This document shows, in pieces, positions 26,081 through 34,942 of a DNA stretch of 64,000 bases. The stretch's first letter is position 1. Every line of letters starts with the position of its first letter. The stretch is from Microbulbifer flavimaris (GTDB lineage: Bacteria > Pseudomonadota > Gammaproteobacteria > Pseudomonadales > Cellvibrionaceae). Position numbers and translations under genes: made by a program. A model generated the notes under the pieces. That model did no database searches. It had not been told where the DNA came from and saw only the letters and a program-made list of their open reading frames with translations. The stretch lies in assembly GCF_001641755.2 (NCBI RefSeq), contig NZ_LRFG02000003.1, positions 124,001 through 188,000 on the forward strand. Reading direction: 5' to 3'.

Positions 26081-26311
26081 TTAGGCTTCGTGGCTGTCCG
26101 TGTACGGCAGCAGGGCCAGGTAACGGGCGCGCTTGACCGCGGTGGCCAGCTGACGCTGATACTTGGCTTTGGTGCCAGTGATACGGCTCGGAACGATCTT
26201 GCCAGTTTCGGAAACGTAGGCCTTCAGGGTATCGAGATCTTTGTAGTCGATACGCTTGACGCCTTCGGCGGTGAAACGGCAGAACTTACGACGACGGAAA
26301 AAACGTGCCAT
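26081..26311 (-). CDS. rpsR: 30S ribosomal protein S18
   Basis: bS18 of the small-subunit platform, partner of S6. 76 aa with canonical [22 protein letters not shown] and [18 protein letters not shown]. It follows rpsF by 12 bp. Confidence 0.98.
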   Translation of the reverse strand: MARFFRRRKFCRFTAEGVKRIDYKDLDTLKAYVSETGKIVPSRITGTKAKYQRQLATAVKRARYLALLPYTDSHEA

Positions 26312-26323
26312 CTGATTATCCCC

Positions 26324-26773
26324 TTACTCTTCGCTTTCGGCGTTATCGGAAGACTTGGCTTCCTCGGAGGACTTGCTGTCCTGTTCGGAACGCTCGCGAC
26401 GCTCGGAGCGCTCGGAACGCTCTGCGCGTGCAGCCTTGCGCTCACGGCTTTCTTTTTCCGCTTTCATGATCGGGCTCTCTTCGGTGATCGCCTCGTCTTC
26501 ACGGATAACCATGTTGCGCAGCACGGCGTCGTTGTAGCGGAAGTTGGTGGTCAGCTCTTCCAGAGCCTCTTCCGTGCACTCGACGTTCATCAGAACGTAG
26601 TGGGCTTTGTGGATCTTGTTGATCGGGTAGGCTAGACGGCGACGGCCCCAGTCTTCCAGACGGTGAACCTGGCCACCGCTGTCCTTGATGGACGCAGTGT
26701 AGCGATCCACCATGCCAGGTACCTGCTCGCTCTGATCCGGGTGGACCAGGAATACAATTTCGTAATGACGCAT
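26324..26773 (-). CDS. rpsF: 30S ribosomal protein S6 with charged C-terminal tail
   Basis: bS6 of the small-subunit platform. [19 protein letters not shown] and the S18-contacting [23 protein letters not shown] are canonical. The C-terminal ~45 residues are low-complexity Glu/Arg/Ser ([19 protein letters not shown]), the region where E. coli S6 is post-translationally glutamylated by RimK; this tail ends SEE. AAGGAG lies 5 nt before the ATG. First gene of the operon. Confidence 0.98.
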   Translation of the reverse strand: MRHYEIVFLVHPDQSEQVPGMVDRYTASIKDSGGQVHRLEDWGRRRLAYPINKIHKAHYVLMNVECTEEALEELTTNFRYNDAVLRNMVIREDEAITEESPIMKAEKESRERKAARAERSERSERRERSEQDSKSSEEAKSSDNAESEE

Positions 26774-26835
26774 TTTCGCTCCTTACGGGTTAAACAGCCT
26801 CCCGGCTAATCCGGTGAGGCAAGGAGTACAACAGG

Positions 26836-26853
26836 TTCCGCAGACATGCGGAC
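26836..26853 (-). promoter_or_regulatory. rpsF leader hairpin (candidate S6:S18 autoregulatory site)
   Basis: Within the approximately 90-nt leader of rpsF a GTCCGCA-TGTC-TGCGGAAC stem-loop forms. S6:S18 complexes repress their own mRNA through a CCG-containing leader structure in many bacteria; whether this hairpin carries the exact motif cannot be decided by eye. Confidence 0.4.
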
Positions 26854-26870
26854 CCCATTGCGGGCGGCGT

Positions 26871-26899
26871 ATTCTATGCGCACGCCCAACTGGTTGCAA
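26871..26899 (-). promoter_or_regulatory. rpsF: Sigma-70-type promoter for the rpsF operon
   Basis: On the reverse strand TTGCAA (26894-26899) and TAGAAT (26871-26876) are separated by exactly 17 bp, about 100 bp upstream of rpsF. Confidence 0.6.
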
Positions 26900-27063
26900 G
26901 TTGATCGATCCGGCGCTCCCAGCTGATCGAGCGGCCACCCCCAAACTATAGCGAGCACCCGCTTGAGCCCCCTCGCCGCCGGTAGCATTGCGGCCCTGGC
27001 TGACTTGCTCGTCACAGACTGACATGGCGGATATTTCTCCCGCTACCATCCCAGGAGTCGACC

Positions 27064-27777
27064 GTGGACCAACTAATCATTCAGTTTGATGACGCATTGC
27101 CGGGGGACTACTGCGAACACCTTATCCGGCGCTTTCACGAGGCACCGGAGAAACGGGCCGGTCGCACGGGCTCCGGCGTGGACCTGAACAAGAAAAACAG
27201 CTCGGATCTCTACCTTTCTGACCTCCTGGACTGGCAGGACGAGTGCCAGGCCATCAACGGCGTTCTCTGGCGTGCGCTGGCCGCCTACAGTCGGCGCTAC
27301 CCGCACATGGTGACCGGGGCGCTCTCACCCAGCCTGCTCGACCCCGTCACCGGCAAGCCCCGGACATTGCACAGTGACGATATCGGCGCGCTTGGGGATG
27401 AACAGCTGCAGCACCTGCTGGCCAGCATCTACCGGCTGGACGGCATCAACCTGCAGCACTATCGGCAGGCCGAGGGCGGTTATCACCACTGGCACTCCGA
27501 ACACTTCCCCCACCCCACCGACCCGCAGCAGCACTCCCTGCACCGGGTGCTGCTGTGGCTGCTGTACCTGAACGACGTGGAAGAAGGGGGCGAGACAGAG
27601 TTCTTTTACCAGGGCGCAAAGCTGAAGCCGAAAAAGGGCAGCCTGGTGCTGGCCCCCTGCGGTTTTACCCACACCCACCGCGGCAATGTGCCGCGTTCAG
27701 GCGATAAGTACGTGCTCACTTCCTGGGTACTGTACCGACCCGCGGCGGAGCTCTATGGCCAGGTGCCGGCCCCCTGA
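27064..27777 (+). CDS. 2-oxoglutarate/Fe(II)-dependent oxygenase, prolyl-4-hydroxylase-like
   Basis: A 237-aa non-haem iron dioxygenase of the P4H-like 2OG-Fe(II) superfamily. The facial triad is visible as His144-x-Glu146 in YHHWHSEHFP and His205 in FTHTHRGNVP. Lys215 follows His205 by exactly ten residues, as in collagen-type prolyl hydroxylases where that Lys binds the 2OG carboxylate. Start is GTG with AGGAG 6 nt upstream. It is divergent from the rpsF operon. Bacterial relatives modify ribosomal proteins or EF-Tu, but others hydroxylate small molecules; the substrate here is unknown. Confidence 0.88.
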   Translation: MDQLIIQFDDALPGDYCEHLIRRFHEAPEKRAGRTGSGVDLNKKNSSDLYLSDLLDWQDECQAINGVLWRALAAYSRRYPHMVTGALSPSLLDPVTGKPRTLHSDDIGALGDEQLQHLLASIYRLDGINLQHYRQAEGGYHHWHSEHFPHPTDPQQHSLHRVLLWLLYLNDVEEGGETEFFYQGAKLKPKKGSLVLAPCGFTHTHRGNVPRSGDKYVLTSWVLYRPAAELYGQVPAP

Positions 27778-27816
27778 GGGCAAAGATTCCGCGCACAGAA
27801 GAGCAGGCACCAACCT

Positions 27817-28578
27817 TCAGCTATCGCCCCCGCGCTGGCGCACCGCCTCAAACAGGCACACCCCGGTGGCGACGGAGACATTGAGGCTGCTCACCTCTCC
27901 AGCCATGGGAATCTTGATCAGGTGGTCGCAGTGCTCCCGGGTCAGACGGCGCAGCCCGCCGCCCTCGGCCCCCATTACCAGCGCCATGGGGCCGGTCAGC
28001 TGACTCTGGTAGATATCCTGCTCCGCTTCACCCGCCGCGCCGAATATCCACACTCCGGCCTGCTGCAGTTTCTGCAGCGTACGGGCCAGGTTGGTGACGG
28101 TCACAAACGGCAGTACCTCCGCCGCCCCACAGGCCACCTTGCGGGCGGTGGGCGTGAGACCGGCTGACTTGTCCTTGGGTGCGATCACCGCATGCACACC
28201 GGCGGCTTCCGCCGAGCGCAGACAGGCACCCAGGTTGTGCGGGTCGGTGACCCCGTCGAGGACCAGCAAAAAGGGCGCTTCACCACGCTGCTCCAGCGTT
28301 TCCAGCAACTCCTGCAGAAACCGCTCGTCGTGGACCCGGGTCTTGCCGGCACAGATGGCCACGACGCCCTGGTGATTACCCTCGTCGCCCACCTTTTCAT
28401 CTAAAGCGCGGCGATCGACAACGCGGACGGCAATACCGTTCTTCTCCGCCTGCGCAAGGATCTTCTGCAGGCGCTGATCGCGGCGGCCGCGGAGCAGCAG
28501 TAACTGCTGCACCTGCTGCGGCGATCCCTTCAACAGGGCCTGCACTGCATGCAGGCCATAAACCAATTCTTCTGACAC
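27817..28578 (-). CDS. rlmB: 23S rRNA (guanosine(2251)-2'-O)-methyltransferase
   Basis: SPOUT-class methyltransferase that modifies Gm2251 in the P-loop of 23S rRNA. The 253-aa protein has an N-terminal substrate-binding domain (YGLHAVQALLKGSPQQVQQL) and the trefoil-knot motifs LVLDGVTDPHNLGACLRSAEA, VMGAEGGGLRRLTREHCD and IPMAGEVSSLNVSVATGV. Start is GTG only 3 bp after the rnr stop, so translation is probably coupled to rnr, as in the widespread rnr-rlmB pair. Confidence 0.95.
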   Translation of the reverse strand: MSEELVYGLHAVQALLKGSPQQVQQLLLLRGRRDQRLQKILAQAEKNGIAVRVVDRRALDEKVGDEGNHQGVVAICAGKTRVHDERFLQELLETLEQRGEAPFLLVLDGVTDPHNLGACLRSAEAAGVHAVIAPKDKSAGLTPTARKVACGAAEVLPFVTVTNLARTLQKLQQAGVWIFGAAGEAEQDIYQSQLTGPMALVMGAEGGGLRRLTREHCDHLIKIPMAGEVSSLNVSVATGVCLFEAVRQRGGDS

Positions 28579-28581
28579 GAC

Positions 28582-31362
28582 TTATTTCTTCTTGCTCTTG
28601 GGCGAGCCACTGCGACCCGGCTTCTTCTTGCCCTTGGTGGGTTTTTTCCTGGCCTTGCCGGCCTTCTCAGCCTTCTGCGCTGCCTTGCGGGCCGCGACGG
28701 AGGGGCGCTTACCGCCCTTGCGCGGCGGCGTACGCCGGGGGCCGCGCCGCTTCTTGGGCGCCTCACCGTCACCCTCGTGCCCCTCCACTACGGTGCCCGG
28801 CTCTGCCGGCCGCTGCGGCTCAGAGGCTACCGGCACTGCCTCGTCGGAGCCCACCTTGCGCTTGCGGAACGGGGTCTCACCCGGTGCGGTTTGCGGAAGC
28901 TTCTTCCAGGGGGACTTTGCACCACCTTTACCAGCGCCCTCTTTGCCTGCACCACTTTTGCCAGCACTGGCGGTGTCAGAGCCCGCATCACGCCCCTTCT
29001 TGACCTTGCTCCGGCGCCGCTGCTCCTGCTGGTGCTCCACCGCCATCTCCATGGCCCTGGGGCTCACCTCGGTGTTGTCGCGCTTCGGGCGCGGCATGAC
29101 CGTGTCCAGCAGGAAATCCACCTTGCGCTCGTCCAGATCCACCCGCGCCACCTGCACCATCACCGGGTCACCGAGATGGTAGCGGGCGCCACTGCGCTCA
29201 CCGATCAGTCGCTGGTGCGCCTGTTCAAATCGGTAGTAGTCCTTGGGCAGCGAGCTGACATGAATCAGCCCTTCCACGTAAAAATCCGAGAGCTCCACAA
29301 ACAGGCCAAAACCGGTAACGGCACTGACCACCCCCGGATAAGTCTCGCCCACGTGCTCCTGCAGGTACTCACACTTGAGCCAGCTGACCACATCGCGGGT
29401 GGCGTCATCGGCGCGGCGCTCGGTCATGGAACAGTGTTCACCCAGCTGCACCATGGCTGCCATGTCGTAGGGCAGGATCCGCTCGCGGGGAATCGCCTCG
29501 GCGCCGGGCACCACGTGAATCTTCTTCGCCACGGGGCGGTCATTGGCGCTGCCGTTACGGATCAACCAGCGCAATGCGCGGTGCAGCAACAGATCCGGGT
29601 AGCGACGAATCGGCGAGGTGAAGTGCGCATAGGCCTCGTAGTCGAGCCCGAAGTGGCCACGGTTCTCCGGCTGGTATACCGCCTGGTTCATGGAGCGCAG
29701 CAGCATCATCTGGATGATGTGCGCATCCACGCGCCCCTCCACCTGATCGAGCAGCAACTGGAAATCCATCGGCTGCGGCTCGGCACCACCCGGCAGGCGC
29801 AGCCCCAGCTCGCCCAGGTACTCGCGCAGGTTGCTGAGTTTCTCTTCCTTGGGCACATCGTGCACCCGGTAGAGCGCCGGCACTTCCGAAAGCTCCATCA
29901 GCTTGGCCGCACAGACGTTGGCGGCCAGCATGCATTCCTCGATCAGCTTGTGCGCATCGTTGCGCTGCACGGGCACGATGCGTTCGATCTTGCGCTGCGC
30001 ATCGAAGATGATGCGGGTTTCGGTGGTCTCGAAATCGATGGCCCCGCGGCGATCGCGGGCACCGCGCAAGGCCCGGTAGAGGTCGTGCAGGTTGTCCAGA
30101 TGCGGCACCAGTGCCGCATATTGCTTGCGCATACCGCTGCCGCGGTCATCGCGCTCGGCAATGATCTGCCCAACCTTGGTGTACGTTAGGCGCGCGTGGC
30201 TGCGCATCACGCCCTCGAAGAAACGGTAGTCACCGATGTTGCCCGCGGTATCGATGTGCATTTCACACACCATGCACAGCCGGTCCACTTCAGGGTTGAG
30301 TGAGCAGAGTCCGTTGGAGAGTTTCTCCGGCAGCATGGGCACGACGAAATCGGGGAAATACACCGAGTTGCCGCGGCTGTGGGCCTCCTCGTCCAGGGCG
30401 CTGCCCGGGCGCACGTAGTGGGACACATCGGCGATGGCCACCAGCAACTTCCAGCCGCCGTCACCGAGGGCCTCACAGAACACCGCGTCATCGAAGTCAC
30501 GGGCGTCCTCACCGTCGATGGTGACCAGTGGCAACTGGCGCAGGTCGACACGGCCCTTCTTGTCTTCCTCGATCACCTCATCCGCAATCGCGTCCGTCTC
30601 CGCCGCCACCGCCGCCGGCCACTCGTGCGGAATACCGTAATTGCGAATGGCGACATCGATCTCCATCCCCGGGGCCAGGTGATCCCCCAGCACTTCCGAC
30701 ACCTCGCCCTGAGGCAGGACATCCCTGCCCGGCTGCTGGGTGATATTGACCACCACATACTGGCCGTGGCCGGCACCGCCGGTTTTGTCTTCGGCGACCA
30801 TGACATCGAGATTGATGCGCGGGTTCTCGGGGCGCACAAAGCAGATGCCGTTCTCGCGATAGAGCCGCCCGGCCAGCTGCTGGGTGTTGTGCTTGATGAC
30901 CCGCACCACCGCGCCCTCGCGCTTGCCGCGGAAGCCGCCCGGGGTTTCGCGCACCAGCACTTCGTCGCCGTCAAAAACCTTGCGCATCTGGCGATGGGCC
31001 AGGAACAGGTCATCACCGCCGTTGCGGGGGGAAACGAAACCAAAGCCGTCACGGTGACCGATCACGCGACCGCGCACCAGGCTCATCTTGTCGAGCACGC
31101 CGAAGTCCCCGGCGCGATTGCTGGCAATCTCTCCGTCGCGGGACATGGCGATCAGGCGCCGGCGCACGCCTTCGCGGCGGTCTTCATCTTCGAGACCGAG
31201 TGCATCGGCGACGGACTCCCACGGGACCGGGCCGGCCTGCTGTTCCAGTAACTGCAGCAGGAATTCCCGGCTGGGAACGGGCTTGTCGTACTTCTCCGCC
31301 TCGCGCTTGGCGTGGGGATCGTCGTTGATCTGGATTTTCTTCTGAGTCAAAACAGCTTCCAT
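28582..31362 (-). CDS. rnr: Ribonuclease R
   Basis: Processive 3'-5' exoribonuclease of the RNB family that degrades structured RNA. Order: N-terminal helix-turn-helix and cold-shock domains (about 1-240), RNB catalytic domain with ARDFDDAVF (Mg-binding aspartates) and TSPIRRYPDLLLHRAL, an S1 domain (TYPGVVSAVTGFGLFVEL), then an unusually long Lys/Arg/Gly/Pro-rich tail of about 150 residues. Total 926 aa against roughly 810 for E. coli, the excess being in the basic tail, which in E. coli binds tmRNA/SmpB and unwinds RNA. Cotranscribed with rlmB. Confidence 0.96.
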   Translation of the reverse strand: MEAVLTQKKIQINDDPHAKREAEKYDKPVPSREFLLQLLEQQAGPVPWESVADALGLEDEDRREGVRRRLIAMSRDGEIASNRAGDFGVLDKMSLVRGRVIGHRDGFGFVSPRNGGDDLFLAHRQMRKVFDGDEVLVRETPGGFRGKREGAVVRVIKHNTQQLAGRLYRENGICFVRPENPRINLDVMVAEDKTGGAGHGQYVVVNITQQPGRDVLPQGEVSEVLGDHLAPGMEIDVAIRNYGIPHEWPAAVAAETDAIADEVIEEDKKGRVDLRQLPLVTIDGEDARDFDDAVFCEALGDGGWKLLVAIADVSHYVRPGSALDEEAHSRGNSVYFPDFVVPMLPEKLSNGLCSLNPEVDRLCMVCEMHIDTAGNIGDYRFFEGVMRSHARLTYTKVGQIIAERDDRGSGMRKQYAALVPHLDNLHDLYRALRGARDRRGAIDFETTETRIIFDAQRKIERIVPVQRNDAHKLIEECMLAANVCAAKLMELSEVPALYRVHDVPKEEKLSNLREYLGELGLRLPGGAEPQPMDFQLLLDQVEGRVDAHIIQMMLLRSMNQAVYQPENRGHFGLDYEAYAHFTSPIRRYPDLLLHRALRWLIRNGSANDRPVAKKIHVVPGAEAIPRERILPYDMAAMVQLGEHCSMTERRADDATRDVVSWLKCEYLQEHVGETYPGVVSAVTGFGLFVELSDFYVEGLIHVSSLPKDYYRFEQAHQRLIGERSGARYHLGDPVMVQVARVDLDERKVDFLLDTVMPRPKRDNTEVSPRAMEMAVEHQQEQRRRSKVKKGRDAGSDTASAGKSGAGKEGAGKGGAKSPWKKLPQTAPGETPFRKRKVGSDEAVPVASEPQRPAEPGTVVEGHEGDGEAPKKRRGPRRTPPRKGGKRPSVAARKAAQKAEKAGKARKKPTKGKKKPGRSGSPKSKKK

Positions 31363-31553
31363 TGTCTGGGGGCAGTCGCCCCTCTCTGGCGACTCCCGGG
31401 GAGACCCGGGGGAGTTTGGATAGCGCGATGAAGGTTCTCAATGGCCGGTGCAGAACGCCCGGCGTACAGTTCGCGCAATTGCAGGGATTATAAGCGATTT
31501 GGGGCCGGATCCCGACCATCGCTGTCGATGTTGAATCAGGCGCATCAAAAGCG

Positions 31554-31582
31554 TTGACACCCCCCCGGCAAATCTCTATAGT
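31554..31582 (+). promoter_or_regulatory. Promoter of the first tRNA-Leu
   Basis: Consensus TTGACA (31554-31559), 17-bp spacer, TATAGT (31577-31582), followed by the GC-rich discriminator GCGCGTCC typical of stringently controlled stable-RNA promoters. A short CAACGG/CCGTTG leader hairpin (31592-31609) precedes the tRNA. Confidence 0.9.
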
Positions 31583-31613
31583 GCGCGTCCTCAACGGAGC
31601 AAGCCGTTGATTT

Positions 31614-31700
31614 GCCCAGGTGGCGGAATTGGTAGACGCGCTAGCTTCAGGTGCTAGTGACCGCAAGGTCGTGGAAGTTCAAGTCTTCTCCTGGGCACCA
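31614..31700 (+). tRNA. tRNA-Leu (anticodon CAG)
   Basis: 87 nt including encoded CCA. Acceptor stem GCCCAGG/CCTGGGC, D-arm GCGGAATTGGTAGACGC, anticodon stem CTAGC/GCTAG with loop TTCAGGT (anticodon CAG at 31648-31650), class II long variable arm and T-loop TTCAAGT. It reads the CUG codon, the major Leu codon in this GC-rich genome. Confidence 0.98.
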
Positions 31701-31709
31701 ATTCCAAGA

Positions 31710-31739
31710 AAGGCCGACTCGTGAGAGTCGGCCTTTTTT
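31710..31739 (+). terminator. Terminator of the first tRNA-Leu
   Basis: AAGGCCGACTC-GTGA-GAGTCGGCCTT followed by TTTT; 10 bp after the CCA end. Confidence 0.95.
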
Positions 31740-31837
31740 CGTTTCGGGGGCTTGCTCCAGCACTGCAAATGCCATCAGGCGCCGCCCCGCTTTTCGCCCG
31801 CAACGACAATACGATCCCCACCAGTCACAGACACTGA

Positions 31838-31865
31838 TTGACACGCTCGGGAAAACCTCTATAGT
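31838..31865 (+). promoter_or_regulatory. Promoter of the second tRNA-Leu
   Basis: TTGACA (31838-31843), 16-bp spacer, TATAGT (31860-31865) and the same GCGCGTCC discriminator as the first copy. The spacer sequence differs from copy 1 while the -10, discriminator and leader are conserved. Confidence 0.9.
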
Positions 31866-31896
31866 GCGCGTCCTCAACGGAGCACACCGTTGTTTT

Positions 31897-31983
31897 GCCC
31901 AGGTGGCGGAATTGGTAGACGCGCTAGCTTCAGGTGCTAGTGACCGCAAGGTCGTGGAAGTTCAAGTCTTCTCCTGGGCACCA
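31897..31983 (+). tRNA. tRNA-Leu (anticodon CAG), second copy
   Basis: Identical over all 87 nt to the copy at 31614-31700, with encoded CCA. Tandem duplicate offset by 283 bp, with its own promoter and terminator. Confidence 0.98.
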
Positions 31984-31988
31984 ATTCC

Positions 31989-32022
31989 AAAAAAGGCCGA
32001 CTCGCGAGAGTCGGCCTTTTTT
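31989..32022. terminator. Terminator of the second tRNA-Leu, also serving ppc
   Basis: A6, stem AAGGCCGACTC / GAGTCGGCCTT with loop GCGA, T6. The A-run gives a U-run for the convergent ppc transcript, whose stop is at 32037, so it works in both directions. Confidence 0.92.
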
Positions 32023-32036
32023 ATTTGCGTGTCCCG

Positions 32037-34700
32037 TCAGCCGGTGTTGCGCATACCGGCGGCGATACCGGCGATGGTCACCATCAGTGCGCTCTCCAGG
32101 GTCTCATCGGAGTCCCGCTCCCGCAGTCGCGCCATCAGCTCCGCCTGCAGCAGGTGCAGAGGGTCGGTATAGGGATCGCGCACGCGAATCGACCAGCGCA
32201 TGACCGGGTTGTTGTCGAGGAGACTTTCCCTTCCGGTAAGCCCCTGCAGCGCACCGACGGTGTGCCCCAGGCGATCGCGCAGCGCAGCGCCGAGTCGCAT
32301 CAGCTCCGGGTCATCCGTCAGCCGCTCCTCGTACCAGGACGCGACCCGGGTATCTGCCTTGGCCAGCACCATCTCCAGCATATCCACCACCCCCTGGAAA
32401 AAGGGCCACTGCTCGTTCATCGCCCGCAGGGTGTCGGTTTCTGCAGAACTGGCCAGTGCGCTTTCCAGCGCCGCACCGGTCCCCAACCAGGCCGGCAGCA
32501 TCAGGCGGATCTGGGTCCAGGCAAACACCCAGGGAATGGCACGCAGGGTTTCCACGCCGCCACCGGGCTTGCGCCGCGCCGGACGACTGCCCAGGGCGAG
32601 GCGGCTGAGCTCGGTCTCCGGCGTCACCGTCCGCAGGTAGGCCACCAACGCCGGATCCTCGCGCACCACTTCGCGGTAGCCGGCGACCGATACCCGGGTC
32701 AGCCGGTCCATCTCCTCGCGCCACTCCGGGCGCGGCTCTGCCGGCGGCATCAGGGTCGCCTCCAGCGTTGCCGCCACATACTGCTCCAGGTTGTACGCCG
32801 CCACCGAGGGGCGCCCATACTTGAAGCGAATCATCTCGCCCTGCTCCGTCACCCGGATGCGCCCGGCAACCGAACCCGGCGGCTGTGACAGCAGTGCCAT
32901 GCGGGTCGGAGAGCCGCCGCGAGAGATAGACCCGCCGCGACCGTGGAACAGGGTCAAGGGAATGCGATGCTCGCGGAAAATCGCGGTCAACGTTTCCTGC
33001 GCGCGAAACTGGGCCCAGGCGGCACCGAGAAAGCCGGCATCCTTGGCGGAGTCCGAATAACCGATCATCACTTCCTGCCCGCTGGATACTCGCTCTTTGT
33101 ACAGCGGAATCTCCAGCAGAGCGCCCATGGTATCGGTAGCATTGTTGAGGTCGTCCAGGGTCTCGAACAGTGGCACCACACGCATCGGCTCGAGAACGCC
33201 GGCGATCTTCTGTAACAACATCACCGCGAGTACATCGGATGATGTTCTCGCCATGGAAATCACGTAGGCACCCAGTCCCTCTGAACCCTGCTCAGCGATC
33301 ACCCGGCAGGTAGCCAGCACCTCTCGCACTTCCTCGTCACAGAATTCACTGCGGTAAAATGCCTCATCCACCAGCGGCCGACGCCCTTCCAGTTCCGCCA
33401 GCAGGAACTGCTGCCTGCGGGATTCGTCCCACTCTCCATAACTCCCCAACTCCAGGTAGCGGGTGACGGCATCCAGTGCGGCGGTGTGACGGGTGGACTC
33501 CTGGCGAATATCCAGGCGCAGCAAGGTGATACCGAAACAACTCAGGCGACGCAGGGTGTCCTTGAGCTGGCCCTCGGCGATCGCTGCCAACCCCACAGCG
33601 CGCAGGGAACGATCTATCAGGCGCAGCTCTTCAGCCAGCTGGTTACTGGAGATATAGGCCTCACCCTGCGGCTCTGGCTGACCGTGCACCCGCGCCTCCA
33701 TCTGCGCGCGGGTAATACGAAGGCGATCCCGCACCTGCCGCAGCAGCAGTCGGTAGGGCTCGTGTGTGGGGCCGGTATGCGCCAGCAGCTCGTCGCTGGC
33801 GCGGTGCATGGAAAGGTCCGCCAGCAGGTTTTCCACATCGCGGAGATACAGGTCTGCGGCCATCCACCGAGCCAGGGTCAAAACCTCGCGGGTAACGGCA
33901 GCGGTAACATTGGGGTTGCCGTCACGATCGCCGCCCATCCAGGAAGCAAACCGGGTGGGTACCCAGTCCGCCGGCAGCGGGTCCAGTCCCGCCAACGCCA
34001 ACTCGTTATCTATCTCCCGCATCCCTTCCGGGACCGCCCGCCACAGTGACTGCTCGATGGTGGCAAAACCCCACTTGGCCTCGTCTACAGGGGTGGGTCT
34101 TTCGCGACGAATTTCATCGGTGCTCCAGGCCGACAGGATCTGTTCCCGCAGGTGGCGGCGCAGCTCATCCACCTCTTCCGCGTTTAGATCGGGACGATCC
34201 AGCTCCGTAAGCAGGTCGGCGATCCGGTCGTACTTGCGGATCAGGGTGCGACGGGTGACTTCGGTGGGATGGGCGGTGAGGACCAATTCAACTGAAAGGT
34301 CCTGCAGCACAGAGTGAATTTTTTGCCGATCAACGCCGGTCTTCTGCAGCTCTGCCAACACCTGGCGCAAACCACGGTCGGTATCGGGATCGCCAGGATA
34401 GCGCTGGTGATGCCGATGCAGGCGCTCGCGGTGGCGCTGCTCGGCTATGTTGGCCAGGTTGAGAAACTGGCTGAAAGCGCGGGCCACTTCCAGCAGGGTA
34501 TCGTCGTCGAGCGGGTCCAGCATGTCACGCAGGCGTCCAACCTGCATTTCCCCCTTGCCGCGACTTTCCACTGCCGCCTGGCGAATGGTTTCAACGGTAT
34601 CGAACAGGGGCTCACCCGCCTGTTCTTTGAGCACCGTGCCCAGCTCCTCGCCGAGCAACCGGACATCTTCTCTCAGCGGGGCATTCTGATCCGCACTCAC
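32037..34700 (-). CDS. ppc: Phosphoenolpyruvate carboxylase
   Basis: Anaplerotic enzyme carboxylating PEP to oxaloacetate. The active-site signatures are VLTAHPTEVTRRT (catalytic His), FHGRGGSISRGG and the invariant C-terminal GMRNTG. From the GTG at 34700, which has GGGAGAG upstream, the protein is 887 aa, close to the 883 of E. coli; a longer in-frame extension with ATG has no family similarity. Convergent with the tRNA-Leu pair. Confidence 0.96.
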   Translation of the reverse strand: MSADQNAPLREDVRLLGEELGTVLKEQAGEPLFDTVETIRQAAVESRGKGEMQVGRLRDMLDPLDDDTLLEVARAFSQFLNLANIAEQRHRERLHRHHQRYPGDPDTDRGLRQVLAELQKTGVDRQKIHSVLQDLSVELVLTAHPTEVTRRTLIRKYDRIADLLTELDRPDLNAEEVDELRRHLREQILSAWSTDEIRRERPTPVDEAKWGFATIEQSLWRAVPEGMREIDNELALAGLDPLPADWVPTRFASWMGGDRDGNPNVTAAVTREVLTLARWMAADLYLRDVENLLADLSMHRASDELLAHTGPTHEPYRLLLRQVRDRLRITRAQMEARVHGQPEPQGEAYISSNQLAEELRLIDRSLRAVGLAAIAEGQLKDTLRRLSCFGITLLRLDIRQESTRHTAALDAVTRYLELGSYGEWDESRRQQFLLAELEGRRPLVDEAFYRSEFCDEEVREVLATCRVIAEQGSEGLGAYVISMARTSSDVLAVMLLQKIAGVLEPMRVVPLFETLDDLNNATDTMGALLEIPLYKERVSSGQEVMIGYSDSAKDAGFLGAAWAQFRAQETLTAIFREHRIPLTLFHGRGGSISRGGSPTRMALLSQPPGSVAGRIRVTEQGEMIRFKYGRPSVAAYNLEQYVAATLEATLMPPAEPRPEWREEMDRLTRVSVAGYREVVREDPALVAYLRTVTPETELSRLALGSRPARRKPGGGVETLRAIPWVFAWTQIRLMLPAWLGTGAALESALASSAETDTLRAMNEQWPFFQGVVDMLEMVLAKADTRVASWYEERLTDDPELMRLGAALRDRLGHTVGALQGLTGRESLLDNNPVMRWSIRVRDPYTDPLHLLQAELMARLRERDSDETLESALMVTIAGIAAGMRNTG

Positions 34701-34872
34701 GCTATTCTCTCCCTTCCATTTCGAGAGCGCACATCTTCCCATTTTTTCCTGCAAACACCCAGCGAGCGTTACAGCTGAAACTTTTTTATCGGACTGCACA
34801 ATCGTACCGCCTGAGAAATACCAGAGCATGTTGCTACCGTGCTAAACACGGTGCGACAAAACGAGGGGCAAT

Positions 34873-34898
34873 AAAAAACCGACCACAAAGGGCCGGTT
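34873..34898 (-). terminator. Rho-independent terminator of the chaperone-usher operon
   Basis: On the reverse strand AACCGGCC-CTTTGT-GGTCGGTT (one mismatch in the stem) followed by TTTTATT; 45 bp after the last gene of the fimbrial operon. Confidence 0.85.
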
Positions 34899-34942
34899 CT
34901 TAAAAAAGTAATGACACCCGATAGAGAGTCACATTCAATTGA

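Noticed and set aside
28777..30189. 470-codon open frame on the + strand
   Set aside because: Antisense to rnr; composition is His/Gln/Leu-rich as typical of antisense translation, and no motif is seen.
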